A stretch of DNA of 59,635 bases. Origin: Nonomuraea sp. MG754425. GTDB lineage: Bacteria > Actinomycetota > Actinomycetes > Streptosporangiales > Streptosporangiaceae. This document shows positions 33,422-41,453 of the stretch, in pieces. Each line of letters starts with the position of its first letter. Position 1 is the stretch's first letter. The notes beneath the pieces were generated by a model. It saw nothing but the letters and a program-made list of their open reading frames with translations, searched no databases and had not been told where the DNA came from. The stretch covers positions 1-59,635 of the forward strand of contig NZ_SSXE01000070.1 of the NCBI RefSeq assembly GCF_021699195.1, in the 5' to 3' direction. Made by a program: the position numbers and the translations under genes.

Positions 33422-34042
33422 ATGACTGGCGAAGGGATCCTCTCCAGCGGGCTGTCCATGTCCGAGCTGGGCCGGCGGATCCGTGGCGAGCGGCGGGCGC
33501 GCGGGCTGTCCATCGAACGGCTGGCCGAGCTGAGCGGCATCAGCAAGAGCATGGTCTCCGAGGTCGAGCGGGGCACCAAGACGCCGACCGTGCTCGTGCT
33601 CGACCGGCTGTCCACCGCGCTCGGCACGTCGATCGGCCGGCTGCTCGACGAGCCGGGGCACAGCGCGATGCGGGTGCTGCGGCACGCCGAGCAGCGGGTG
33701 CTGCGCGACCCGTCCGGCTGGGAGCGGCGGGTGCTGTCACCGGTGCTGGGGGACATCGAGTTCGAGTTCATGCGCACCACGATCGGACCCGGCGTGGACG
33801 CGGGCGAGTTCGTGCCGCACGCGCCGGGCTCGCGGGAGTACCTCGCCGTCGAGCACGGCGACCTGCGGCTGACCATCGACGGCAGACCGTACGAGCTTTC
33901 GGCCGGCGACTCGGCGTACTACCCCGGCGACTGCCGTCACGCCTTCGCCAACGACGGCGACACCGGCTGCGTCTTCTACCTCGCGATGGAGGTAGGCGCG
34001 GCCGGGCACCACGAACCACTGAGGGAGTCCCCCGATGCATGA
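33422..34042 (+). CDS. Xre-type HTH regulator with C-terminal cupin
   Basis: A 206-residue regulator. The Xre helix-turn-helix is at about residues 14-68 (LSIERLAELSGISKSMVSEV), followed by a cupin sensor domain (about 120-195, REYLAVEHGDLRLTI, YYPGDCRHAF). Family members such as PuuR/SutR-type proteins control amine or amino-acid metabolism. GGAGG stands immediately upstream of ATG 33422. Its stop lies 8 nt inside the decarboxylase gene, so it most likely controls this enzyme and its own expression. Confidence 0.88.
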   Translation: MTGEGILSSGLSMSELGRRIRGERRARGLSIERLAELSGISKSMVSEVERGTKTPTVLVLDRLSTALGTSIGRLLDEPGHSAMRVLRHAEQRVLRDPSGWERRVLSPVLGDIEFEFMRTTIGPGVDAGEFVPHAPGSREYLAVEHGDLRLTIDGRPYELSAGDSAYYPGDCRHAFANDGDTGCVFYLAMEVGAAGHHEPLRESPDA

Positions 34043-35438
34043 GCTGCGCGAGGCCGGGGCCAAGGCCGCCCGGATCATGGCCGACCACCTGGAGGGCGTC
34101 GGCGACCTGCCCGTGTGGCGGCCGGTCCCGGAGGCCGAGCTGTCCTGGCTCACCGGCCAGGACCTGCCCGAGACCGGGCGCGCGCTGGACGACCTCCTGG
34201 AGGACGCGCGGGCGCACGTGCTGCCCTACCCGATGGGCAACGGGCACCCGCGCTTCTTCGGCTGGGTGAACTCCCCGCCGAACCCGGCCGGCGTCCTGGT
34301 CGAGCCGCTGGCCGCGGCGCTCAACCCGAGCTGCGCGGGCGGCGACCACGCCGGCCCGCACCTGGAGCGCACAGTGGTGCGCTGGCTGGCCGGCCTGGTC
34401 GGCTTCCCGCACCCGCCCGGCGGCGGGCTGCTGACCAGCGGCGCGTCCATCGCCACCGTGATCTGCCTGGCCACCGCCCGCCAGCGGGCCGCGCTCGCCG
34501 ACGGCTGGGACGCCCGCGAGGAGGGCCTGTCGGGCCGCGCACCCATGGTCATGTACGTCACCGAGGAGGGCCATAGCTGCCTGCACAAGGCGGCCCAGCT
34601 CCTCGGCCTCGGCGCGCGCAACGTGCGCACGGTCCCGGTGGACGCGCAGTTCCGGATGGACGTGCGCGCGCTGCGCGCGATGATCGCCGAGGACCTGGAC
34701 GCGGGCCTGCGCCCGTTCTGCGTGGCGGGCAGCGCGGGCACCGTGAACTCCGGCGCGGTGGACCCGCTGGACGACATCGCCGACGTGGCCCGCGCGTACG
34801 GGCTCTGGTTCCACGTGGACGGGGCCTACGGCGCGCTCGGCATCCTGGCCGACGGGGCGGGGCCGCGCTACGCGGGGCTGGAGCGGGCCGACTCACTGGC
34901 CCTGGACCCGCACAAGTGGCTCGGCGTGCCGGTCGGCTGCGGCTGCGCGCTGCTGCGCGACCCGTCGGCGGCGCGGGCCGCCTTCAGCCTGGTGCCGTCG
35001 TACCTGACGGACGAGAACGCGGGCGACCTGGGCTGGTTCGCCGAGTACGGGCCCGAGCAGACCCGGCCGTTCCGCGCGCTGAAGACGTGGGCGACCCTGT
35101 CGCACCTGGGCCGGTCGGGCGTCAAGCGGCTGGTGGACCACACCGGCGGGCTGGCCCGCACGCTGGGCGCGATGGTCGAGCAGGCCCCCGACTTCGAGCT
35201 GCTCGCGCCCGTGGCGACCTCGATCACCGCCTTCCGCCACGTCCCGGAGGGGGCCGACCCCGAGGTGCTCAACCAGGCCCTGCCGGTCGCGGTCCAGGCG
35301 CGCGGCAACACGTTCCTCACCGGCACCCGGCTGGGCGGCCGGGCGGCCCTGCGCGCCTGCTTCCTGCACCCGGACACGACCGAGCAGGACCTGGTGGTGC
35401 TGCTGGAGGAGATCCGCCTGGCGGCCAAGGCCCGGTAG
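34035..35438 (+). CDS. PLP-dependent group II amino acid decarboxylase
   Basis: A 467-residue aromatic-L-amino-acid-decarboxylase-type enzyme. PLP Lys is in SLALDPHKWLGVP, the PLP-ring His in EEGHSCLHKAAQLLG, and the Asp that pairs with the pyridine N in WFHVDGAYGA. NPSCAGGDHAGPHLE and HPRFFGWVNSPP match the substrate-side loop. The product would be an amine from Tyr, Trp, Phe, Glu or similar; sequence does not fix which. The gene overlaps its Xre/cupin regulator by 8 nt. Confidence 0.88.
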   Translation: MHELREAGAKAARIMADHLEGVGDLPVWRPVPEAELSWLTGQDLPETGRALDDLLEDARAHVLPYPMGNGHPRFFGWVNSPPNPAGVLVEPLAAALNPSCAGGDHAGPHLERTVVRWLAGLVGFPHPPGGGLLTSGASIATVICLATARQRAALADGWDAREEGLSGRAPMVMYVTEEGHSCLHKAAQLLGLGARNVRTVPVDAQFRMDVRALRAMIAEDLDAGLRPFCVAGSAGTVNSGAVDPLDDIADVARAYGLWFHVDGAYGALGILADGAGPRYAGLERADSLALDPHKWLGVPVGCGCALLRDPSAARAAFSLVPSYLTDENAGDLGWFAEYGPEQTRPFRALKTWATLSHLGRSGVKRLVDHTGGLARTLGAMVEQAPDFELLAPVATSITAFRHVPEGADPEVLNQALPVAVQARGNTFLTGTRLGGRAALRACFLHPDTTEQDLVVLLEEIRLAAKAR

Positions 35439-35451
35439 GGCTCAGCCGGGC
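35430..35451. terminator. weak hairpin between convergent genes
   Basis: GCCCGG (35430-35435) and CCGGGC (35446-35451) flank a 10-nt loop that contains both stops. A six-bp stem only. Confidence 0.35.
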
Positions 35452-35864
35452 TGGGCGCTGTCCTTCAGCGCGCCCCAGCCGTGCCAGCGCTCGACCTCCA
35501 TCCAGACGCTGAACCGGGCGCGGACGCGGTCGGGGTAGCGCGCGCCCGTGTAGTGCTGGGCGATGCGGTCGATGTCCTTCAGGCCGTCGTCGGGACGCAG
35601 CTCGGTCACCCGCCCGATGAGCGTGACGTGGGTGTACCAGTCGGCGCTGTCCATGACGGTCAGGCTCAGGCGCGGGTCGCGGCGCAGGTGCTGGAGCCGG
35701 ACGCGGCCCTCGTCGAAGTTGATCAGCACCCGCCCGTCGTCCTCCCACAGGTACCAGGTGGGCGTGGAGACCGGCGTGCCGTCGGCGCGCAGCGTCGCCA
35801 TGACGGCGGGGTTCGGGCGGCGCAACATCTCGACGGCTTCCGGCGGCAGGGGCGGCTTGGACAT
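35442..35864 (-). CDS. PPOX-class F420/FMN-dependent oxidoreductase
   Basis: A 140-residue split-barrel flavin- or F420-binding protein related to pyridoxamine phosphate oxidase (PAVMATLRADGTPVSTPTWY, RLQHLRRDPRLSLTVMD). Actinobacterial members mostly use F420 for reductions of unknown or redox-stress substrates. GAGGGAAG precedes the ATG. It is divergent from the CBS-domain gene. Confidence 0.82.
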   Translation of the reverse strand: MSKPPLPPEAVEMLRRPNPAVMATLRADGTPVSTPTWYLWEDDGRVLINFDEGRVRLQHLRRDPRLSLTVMDSADWYTHVTLIGRVTELRPDDGLKDIDRIAQHYTGARYPDRVRARFSVWMEVERWHGWGALKDSAQPG

Positions 35865-35918
35865 GTGGCTTCCCTCGTCTGTCGGAGATCGGCCCGCGGC
35901 GGCGAGCCGGGGCACGTT

Positions 35919-36006
35919 TACCCTGGTCATCCTGTCATCCCGGCCCCCGGCGGCCGCGCGGGAGCGGACGGGGCGTGTCGCCGTGAATCGGCTCTTCGCC
36001 CGGGTA
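35919..36006. promoter_or_regulatory. divergent GGGTA-type stress promoter candidates
   Basis: GGGTA occurs in the sense direction before each divergent gene: 35923-35919 for the PPOX gene and 36002-36006 for the CBS gene, each with a G-N-N-T 13 nt upstream. The spacer is one shorter than the SigB consensus, so this is tentative. The rest of the 175-nt region shows nothing else. Confidence 0.28.
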
Positions 36007-36039
36007 GAGGGCCGGTGGAGTGAGCGACAGGAGGATCCC

Positions 36040-36456
36040 ATGGCGAAGACCGTGGCAGAGGTCATGACGCCCCACCCGGCGACGGTGGAGGCCGACGAAC
36101 CGGTGTCCGTCGCGGCGACGCTCATGCGCGACCACGACACGGGGGCGGTCATCGTCAACGAGCACGGCCGGTTGAAGGGCATCGTCACCGACCGCGACAT
36201 CGCGGTGCGCGTCGTGGCCGCCGATCTCGGGCCCGACACGCCCGTACGCGCGGCGTGCAGCCCGTTCGTCGAGGTGGTCGGCTCGGAGGCGACCATCGAG
36301 CAGGCCGTCCGGCTCATGCGCGAGCACGCCGTGCGCCGCCTGCCGGTGGTCGAGGACGGCCGCGCGATCGGCGTCGTCAGCCTGGGCGACCTGGCCGTCG
36401 AACGCGATCCGGACTCGGCGCTCGCCGACATCTCGGCCGCGGAGGGCAATCGGTAG
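36040..36456 (+). CDS. CBS-domain pair protein
   Basis: A 138-residue protein made of two CBS domains (VAEVMTPHPATVEADEPVSV and the second around VRAACSPFVEVVGSEATIEQ), which usually bind adenine nucleotides or SAM as a small Bateman module. GACAGGAGGATCCC precedes the ATG. Stand-alone CBS pairs in actinobacteria are often stress- or dormancy-induced. Confidence 0.9.
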   Translation: MAKTVAEVMTPHPATVEADEPVSVAATLMRDHDTGAVIVNEHGRLKGIVTDRDIAVRVVAADLGPDTPVRAACSPFVEVVGSEATIEQAVRLMREHAVRRLPVVEDGRAIGVVSLGDLAVERDPDSALADISAAEGNR

Positions 36457-36469
36457 TACGGTCTTGCGG

Positions 36470-36814
36470 GTGGTCACCGTCGATGACGTACGGCAGTTCG
36501 CGCGCACGCTCCCGCGCTCCTCGGAGCACCTCGTCCGGGACCGGGTGAAGTTCCGCGTCGGCCAGATCGTCTACGTGGCGTTCTCGCGTGACGAGAGCCT
36601 GATGGGGTTCGCGTTCCCGAAGGAGGAGCGGGCGGACCTGGTGGCGGCCGAGCCCGCCACGTTCCTGCTGCCCAGGGAGTCGGAGCTGCGCTTCAACTGG
36701 GTGGAGGCGCGCACCGCGGCCCTCGACGCCGAGGAGGCGCGGGAACTGGTGCTGGAGGCGTGGCGGATGTGCGTGCCGAAGAAGGTGCGGCTGGAGCAGG
36801 CCCGCGGATCATGA
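36470..36814 (+). CDS. MmcQ/YjbR family protein
   Basis: A 114-residue protein of the YjbR-like fold (VDDVRQFARTLPRSSEHLVR, VKFRVGQIVYVAFSRDESLM, VLEAWRMCVPKKV). The fold resembles a phosphotransfer/DNA-binding-like alpha/beta module of unknown function. A TTG six nt upstream is an alternative start. It follows the CBS gene by 13 nt, and its stop lies in the first unit of a 16-bp tandem repeat. Confidence 0.78.
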   Translation: MVTVDDVRQFARTLPRSSEHLVRDRVKFRVGQIVYVAFSRDESLMGFAFPKEERADLVAAEPATFLLPRESELRFNWVEARTAALDAEEARELVLEAWRMCVPKKVRLEQARGS

Positions 36815-36838
36815 CCCACCGTGATCATGACCCACCGT
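36807..36838. repeat. 16-bp tandem duplication across a stop codon
   Basis: GATCATGACCCACCGT at 36807-36822 and again at 36823-36838, identical. The stop TGA is 36812-36814. Confidence 0.9.
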
Positions 36839-36887
36839 GGCGGCCGGGCCCGGGGCCACGCGGCGCGCGCGGCCCCGGGCCGGCGGG

Positions 36888-37754
36888 TCAGCGGGTGACC
36901 CCGCGGTAGAGGTCGCGGGTGAGCGTGGTGACGCGTTTGACCGAGGAGTTCCACGTGCCGCCCGCCGGATGCGCGGTCAGCACGGCCATGACGTAACGCT
37001 CGCCCTGCCCCGCCAGCCCGGTGGTGTGCAGGACCGGACGGCCGTAGTCGGGCACGCCCGAGCCGGTGGCGCGCCGGGCGATCCACGAGATGGGCGCGCC
37101 GACGGCCCTGGCGTCGCCGCCGCACCTGACCGGCGGCGTGCTGCCGAAGCCCGACCAGCCCTGCTTGACCGCCCACGGCCGGGCGACCCCGTCGGGGATG
37201 CCGAAGGTCTGGTCGAAGCCGTCGGTGCCGCAGGGCGTGGAGCGCCGCAGGTGGCCGAGGATGGTGTCGCGGACCCTGGGCTCGGCCCGGTCGAGCAGGT
37301 AGCGGTAGGTGCGCACGATGTCGTACGCGCTCAGCGAGGTGTACCCCCAGAACCCGGGCTTGGACGCGGGCGGCGGCGTGGTGTCGGACAGGCCCAGCTT
37401 CCGTGCCTGCCTGACGACGATCTGCCCCTTGCCCAGCCGCTCCCAGAAGGCGGTGGCGGCGTCGTCGTCGCTGGAGCGCAGCATGACCTTCAGCAGCCCG
37501 GCGTCGGCGGCGGGCACGCTCTTGCGCCCCTCCAGGTAGTCGATCGCGATGAGGATCTTGACGACGGAGGCCGAGCGGTACTTCCGGTGCGCGTTCCGCG
37601 TGGCGACGATCTTGCCGGCCTGCCGGTCGAACACCACCCAGGCGGCCGTGGTGCCGGCCGGGACGCTGGGCGGTTTGACGGCCGCGGCGGCGTGGGCGGG
37701 GGTCGCGAGCGCGGCGACGACGGCGGGCACGAGGGCCAGGGGCGTGATTCGCAC
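36888..37754 (-). CDS. secreted class A beta-lactamase-like serine hydrolase
   Basis: A 288-residue exported protein: signal peptide of about 22 residues ending near AHA-AAAV, then a penicilloyl-serine transferase fold with S-x-x-K in SASVVKI, an SDN-like SSDDDAA, and VKQGW where K-T/S-G is expected. The change of KTG to KQG and SDN to SDD makes true beta-lactamase activity doubtful; it may be a peptidase or pseudo-enzyme acting on cell wall. Start GTG 37754. It is divergent from the PTS operon. Confidence 0.78.
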   Translation of the reverse strand: MRITPLALVPAVVAALATPAHAAAAVKPPSVPAGTTAAWVVFDRQAGKIVATRNAHRKYRSASVVKILIAIDYLEGRKSVPAADAGLLKVMLRSSDDDAATAFWERLGKGQIVVRQARKLGLSDTTPPPASKPGFWGYTSLSAYDIVRTYRYLLDRAEPRVRDTILGHLRRSTPCGTDGFDQTFGIPDGVARPWAVKQGWSGFGSTPPVRCGGDARAVGAPISWIARRATGSGVPDYGRPVLHTTGLAGQGERYVMAVLTAHPAGGTWNSSVKRVTTLTRDLYRGVTR

Positions 37755-37788
37755 CCGCCTATAACTACCAGATTCCGGCCGGCCACCC

Positions 37789-37816
37789 TTGACCGCCCAA
37801 CGAAACCGGGTATAAA
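37789..37816 (+). promoter_or_regulatory. vegetative promoter of the PTS operon
   Basis: TTGACC (37789-37794), 16 nt, TATAAA (37811-37816): the best sigma-70-type promoter in the window, 41 nt before the DeoR start. Confidence 0.65.
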
Positions 37817-37839
37817 CACAGGAGAAACCAACCAGAAAC
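37801..37839. promoter_or_regulatory. four helically phased 11-bp repeats (DeoR operator candidate)
   Basis: CGAAAC (37801), ATAAAC (37812), AGAAAC (37823) and AGAAAC (37834) start exactly 11 bp apart, so they face one side of the helix. They cover the -10 and transcription start of the PTS operon, directly before the DeoR gene. DeoR-family proteins often bind direct repeats; autoregulation is inferred. Confidence 0.6.
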
Positions 37840-37856
37840 GGCGGTGAACCAACATC

Positions 37857-38618
37857 ATGTACGCCGAGGAGCGGCAGCAGGAGATCCTGCGGAGGGCGCG
37901 GGCCGCGGGCCGCGTCGACGTGGTGACGCTGGCGGCCGAGCTCGACGTGACCACCGAGACGATCCGCCGCGACCTGACGTCGCTGGAGCGGGCGGGCGTG
38001 CTGCGCCGCGTGCACGGGGGCGCGATCCCCGTGGAGCGGCTGGGCTTCGAGCCCGCGCTGTCCACCCGCGACGAGGTCATGACGGCCGAGAAGGAGCGCA
38101 TCGCCAAGGCCGCGCTGGCCGAGCTGCCCGAGGACGGGTCCGTGATCATCGACGCGGGCACCACGACGGGCCGCCTGGTGCAGGTGCTGCCCGCCGACCG
38201 GGAGCTGACCGTCGTGGTGAACTCGCCGCCGCTGGCCACCGCGCTGGCCGCGCGCGCCAACCTGCACGTGATCATGCTGGGCGGCCGGGTCCGCGGCAAG
38301 ACGCTGGCCACCGTGGACGACTGGGCGCTGCGTCCCCTGGCCTACCTGAACGTGGACGTGGCGTTCATGGCCGCCAACGGCTGCTCGACCGCCCGCGGCC
38401 TGACCACACCGGACCCGGCCGAGGCGGCGATCAAGCGGGCCATGGTCAAGGCCGCCCAGCGCAGCGTGCTGCTGGCCGACCACACGAAGTTCGGCGACAC
38501 CTACCTGTCCACGTTCGCCGAGCTGGGCGAGATCGACGTGGTGATCAGTGACAACGGGCTGGACCCGGCGCTGGCCGCCGACCTGGCGGCGGCCGGCCCG
38601 GAGGTGATCAGGGCGTGA
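37857..38618 (+). CDS. DeoR/GlpR family transcriptional regulator of the PTS operon
   Basis: A 253-residue repressor with N-terminal DeoR helix-turn-helix (VVTLAAELDVTTETIRRDLT) and the C-terminal sugar-phosphate-sensing domain (IIDAGTTTGRLVQVLP, KRAMVKAAQRSVLLADHTKFG). The effector is probably a phosphorylated sugar from the operon. Its stop overlaps the kinase start (GTGA). It is the first of eight tightly packed genes. Confidence 0.9.
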   Translation: MYAEERQQEILRRARAAGRVDVVTLAAELDVTTETIRRDLTSLERAGVLRRVHGGAIPVERLGFEPALSTRDEVMTAEKERIAKAALAELPEDGSVIIDAGTTTGRLVQVLPADRELTVVVNSPPLATALAARANLHVIMLGGRVRGKTLATVDDWALRPLAYLNVDVAFMAANGCSTARGLTTPDPAEAAIKRAMVKAAQRSVLLADHTKFGDTYLSTFAELGEIDVVISDNGLDPALAADLAAAGPEVIRA

Positions 38619-39577
38619 TCCTCACCCTGACCCTGAACCCCAGCCTCGACCGCACGATCGAGATCGCCGCCCTCGACCGGGGCGCGGTCATCCGCGCCGC
38701 CGCCGCCCACCTCGACCCGGGCGGCAAGGGCGTCAACGTCTCGCGCGCGCTGCTGGCCAACGCCGTGACCGGGCGCGCGGTGGTGCCGTACGGCGGGGAC
38801 GAGGGCAGGCAACTCGTCCGCCTGCTGGCCGCCGAGGGGCTGGACATGGTGACCGTCCCTGTCACGGGGCCGACCCGGTCGAACGTGACGCTGGCCGAGC
38901 CCGACGGCACCATCACCAAGGTCAACGAGCCCGGCACCGCGCTGTCCCCAGCGGAGCTGGACACGATCGCCGAGGCCGTGCTGGCCGCGGCCCACTCCGG
39001 CGGCCAGGGCGCGGACTGGGTGGTGGCCTCGGGGAGCCTGCCGCCCGAGGTGCCCGCCGACGTCTACGCCCGGTTGTGCCGCAGGTTCGCCGGCGCGGGC
39101 ATCCTCATGGCCGTCGACACCAGCGGCCCGGCGCTCTCCAGCGCGCTCGGGGCCGCGCCCGCGCTGGTCAAGCCCAACCTGGAGGAGCTGTCGGCGGCCA
39201 CCGGCATGCCCATCCGGCGGCTGGGCGACGTCCGCGAGGCGGCGAGCAAGCTGCGGGCGGCCGGTGCGCGCGCGGTGCTGGCCAGCCTGGGCGCCGACGG
39301 GGCCGTGCTCGTCGAGGAGGGCGGCTGCTGGTACGGCGAGGCCGCCGTGACCGAGCCGCGCAGCGCCGTCGGGGCCGGCGACGCCATGCTGGCCGGATTC
39401 CTGGCCGCCGGTGGCCGTGGCCCCGAGGCGCTGCGGCAGGCCCTGGCCTGGGGCGCCGCCGCCGTACGCCTGCCCGGCAGCCGCATGCCGGGCCCCGCCG
39501 ACATCGACCCCGGGGCCGTCGTCATCGGGCCGCCCGACCCCGGCCGGCCCCTGTCCACCGCGTCCCCCGTCCCCTGA
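38615..39577 (+). CDS. 1-phosphofructokinase family sugar-phosphate kinase (FruK/LacC type)
   Basis: A 320-residue PfkB-family kinase with NPSLDRTIEI, HLDPGGKGVNVSRAL and the anion-hole/catalytic-base region SAVGAGDAMLAGFLA (Asp of GAGD). FruK/LacC enzymes phosphorylate fructose-1-P or tagatose-6-P at the remaining position. In this mannitol-type operon it would act after the transported polyol phosphate has been oxidised. Which hexose phosphate it uses is not certain. It is 41 nt before EIIC. Confidence 0.85.
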   Translation: MILTLTLNPSLDRTIEIAALDRGAVIRAAAAHLDPGGKGVNVSRALLANAVTGRAVVPYGGDEGRQLVRLLAAEGLDMVTVPVTGPTRSNVTLAEPDGTITKVNEPGTALSPAELDTIAEAVLAAAHSGGQGADWVVASGSLPPEVPADVYARLCRRFAGAGILMAVDTSGPALSSALGAAPALVKPNLEELSAATGMPIRRLGDVREAASKLRAAGARAVLASLGADGAVLVEEGGCWYGEAAVTEPRSAVGAGDAMLAGFLAAGGRGPEALRQALAWGAAAVRLPGSRMPGPADIDPGAVVIGPPDPGRPLSTASPVP

Positions 39578-39618
39578 CAACCAAAGTGGCTGCTCAACCC
39601 CCCGAAGGAGCACGTCCA

Positions 39619-40719
39619 ATGGCCGACACGTACACACCTCCGGTCACCGGGACCGGAGTCAAGGCCACCATCCAGCGCATCGGCGGCCATCTGGCCGGCA
39701 TGATCATGCCGAACATCGGCGCGTTCATCGCCTGGGGCCTGATCACGGCGCTGTTCATCCCGACCGGCTGGCTGCCGAACGAGTCGCTGGCGAAGATGGT
39801 CAGCCCGATCATCGGGACGCTGCTCCCGGTGCTCATCGCCTACACCGGCGGCCGGATGGTGCACGGGCAGCGCGGGGCGGTGGTCGGCGCGGTCGCGGTG
39901 ATGGGCGTCGTGGTGGGCACGGAGGCGCCGATGTTCCTGGGCGCCATGATCATCGGCCCGCTCACCGCCCTGATCCTGAAATATGTGGACAAGTTCACGG
40001 AGGAGCGGACCAAGACCGGCTTCGAGATGCTGGTCGACAACTTCTCCGCCGGCATCGTGGGCGGCGCGATGGCCATCGTCGGCTTCTACGGCATCGGCCC
40101 GGTCGTGCAGGCGATCACCACCGCCGCGGGCCACGCCGTGGAGTGGCTGATCACCAGCAACCTGCTGCCGATCGCGTCCCTGCTGATCGAGCCGGCCAAG
40201 GTGCTGTTCCTGAACAACGCCATCAACCACGGCGTGCTGAGCCCGCTGGGCGTGACCGAGGCCGCCGCGACCGGCAAGTCGATCCTGTTCATGCTGGAGT
40301 CGAACCCGGGTCCGGGGCTCGGCCTGCTGCTGGCGTTCCTGATGTTCGGCCCGCGCGCGATGCGGCCGAGCACGCCCGCCGCGATGATCATCCACTTCTT
40401 CGGCGGCATCCACGAGATCTACTTCCCGTACGTCCTCATGAAGCCCCGTCTCATCCTGGCCGTCATGGCGGGCGGCGCGGCCGGGGTGTTCGCGTTCATG
40501 ATCACCGGAGCCGGCCTGGTCGCCACGCCGTCGCCGGGCAGCATCTTCGCCTACGTCGCGGTCACCCCGAAGGGCGGCTGGCTGGGCTCCGGCCTGGGCA
40601 TCCTCGTGGCGACCGCCGTGACGTTCGTCGTGGCCGCGCTGCTGCTGGGCTTCGGCAGGGGCGAGAAGGCCGAACCCGCCGAGACCGAACAGACCCCCGA
40701 AACCGTCAAGGAGAGCTGA
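39619..40719 (+). CDS. mtlA: PTS EIIC component, mannitol type
   Basis: A 366-residue membrane permease of the fructose-mannitol PTS superfamily, matching MtlA EIIC (MIMPNIGAFIAWGLITALFIP, GGAMAIVGFYGIGPVVQ, FFGGIHEIYFPYVLMKP). It carries no fused EIIB; that is encoded next. The C-terminus ends in an acidic, probably disordered tail. GAAGGAG precedes the ATG. It imports and, with EIIB, phosphorylates a polyol, most likely mannitol. Confidence 0.9.
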   Translation: MADTYTPPVTGTGVKATIQRIGGHLAGMIMPNIGAFIAWGLITALFIPTGWLPNESLAKMVSPIIGTLLPVLIAYTGGRMVHGQRGAVVGAVAVMGVVVGTEAPMFLGAMIIGPLTALILKYVDKFTEERTKTGFEMLVDNFSAGIVGGAMAIVGFYGIGPVVQAITTAAGHAVEWLITSNLLPIASLLIEPAKVLFLNNAINHGVLSPLGVTEAAATGKSILFMLESNPGPGLGLLLAFLMFGPRAMRPSTPAAMIIHFFGGIHEIYFPYVLMKPRLILAVMAGGAAGVFAFMITGAGLVATPSPGSIFAYVAVTPKGGWLGSGLGILVATAVTFVVAALLLGFGRGEKAEPAETEQTPETVKES

Positions 40720-40723
40720 CGAC

Positions 40724-41032
40724 ATGGCAGGCATCGACAGCACGGACATCCACAAGATCATCGTGGCCTGCGACGCGGGCATGGGCAGCAGCGTGATGCT
40801 CGCCTCCCAGCTCAAGAAGCAGCTCAAGGGCACAGGCGTGATCGTGGAGCACACCCCGGTCAACTCCATCCCCGACGACGCCGACGTGGTCCTGTGCCAC
40901 GCCGGGCTGGCCGCCCGTGCCAAGGCGGCCGCTCCGGGTAAGGTTCTGGTGCCGTTCCAGATCTTCCTCGGCGACCCGGCGGTGACCCGGCTGGTGAACA
41001 CCATCAAGAACGGCGGCACCGTCGATGCGTGA
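40724..41032 (+). CDS. PTS EIIB component, mannitol type
   Basis: A 102-residue cytoplasmic phosphocarrier with the active Cys in VACDAGMGSSVM (about Cys18), receiving phosphate from EIIA and passing it to the sugar in EIIC. Normally this domain is fused to EIIC; here it is separate, 4 nt after it and overlapping EIIA by 8 nt. Confidence 0.9.
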   Translation: MAGIDSTDIHKIIVACDAGMGSSVMLASQLKKQLKGTGVIVEHTPVNSIPDDADVVLCHAGLAARAKAAAPGKVLVPFQIFLGDPAVTRLVNTIKNGGTVDA

Positions 41033-41453
41033 CGGCCTGCTCGACCCGCGCGCGGTGCTGCTGCACGAGAGCGCCGCCGACCGCGCCGCGGCCATCCGCC
41101 GGTGCGGGCGGGCGCTGGCCGACGTGGGCGCGGTCGCCGAGCCGTACGTCGAGGCGATGCTGGAGCGCGAGCGGTCGATCTCCACCTACGTCGGCGAGGG
41201 CGTGGCCATCCCGCACGGCACCAACGCCTCCAAGGACGACGTGCTGCGGGACGCGATCTGCGTGGTGCGCTTCCCCGCCGGCGTCGACTGGGACGGCGAG
41301 CACGTCACGCTGTGCGTCGGCATCGCCGCCAAGAACGACGGTCACGTGCCGCTGCTGGCGGCGCTGGCCGAGATCCTGCTCGACCCCGAACGGGCGCGGG
41401 CGCTACGTGAGGCCACCAAGGTCTCCCAAGTGATGAAGGAGCTCACCGTATGA
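41025..41453 (+). CDS. mtlF: PTS EIIA component, mannitol/fructose type
   Basis: A 142-residue EIIA with phospho-His in GVAIPHGTN and the family pattern YVEAMLERERSISTYVGEG. Accepts phosphate from HPr and gives it to EIIB. Overlaps both neighbours (8 nt with EIIB, 4 nt with the dehydrogenase), so it is translated as part of the operon. Confidence 0.92.
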   Translation: MRDGLLDPRAVLLHESAADRAAAIRRCGRALADVGAVAEPYVEAMLERERSISTYVGEGVAIPHGTNASKDDVLRDAICVVRFPAGVDWDGEHVTLCVGIAAKNDGHVPLLAALAEILLDPERARALREATKVSQVMKELTV

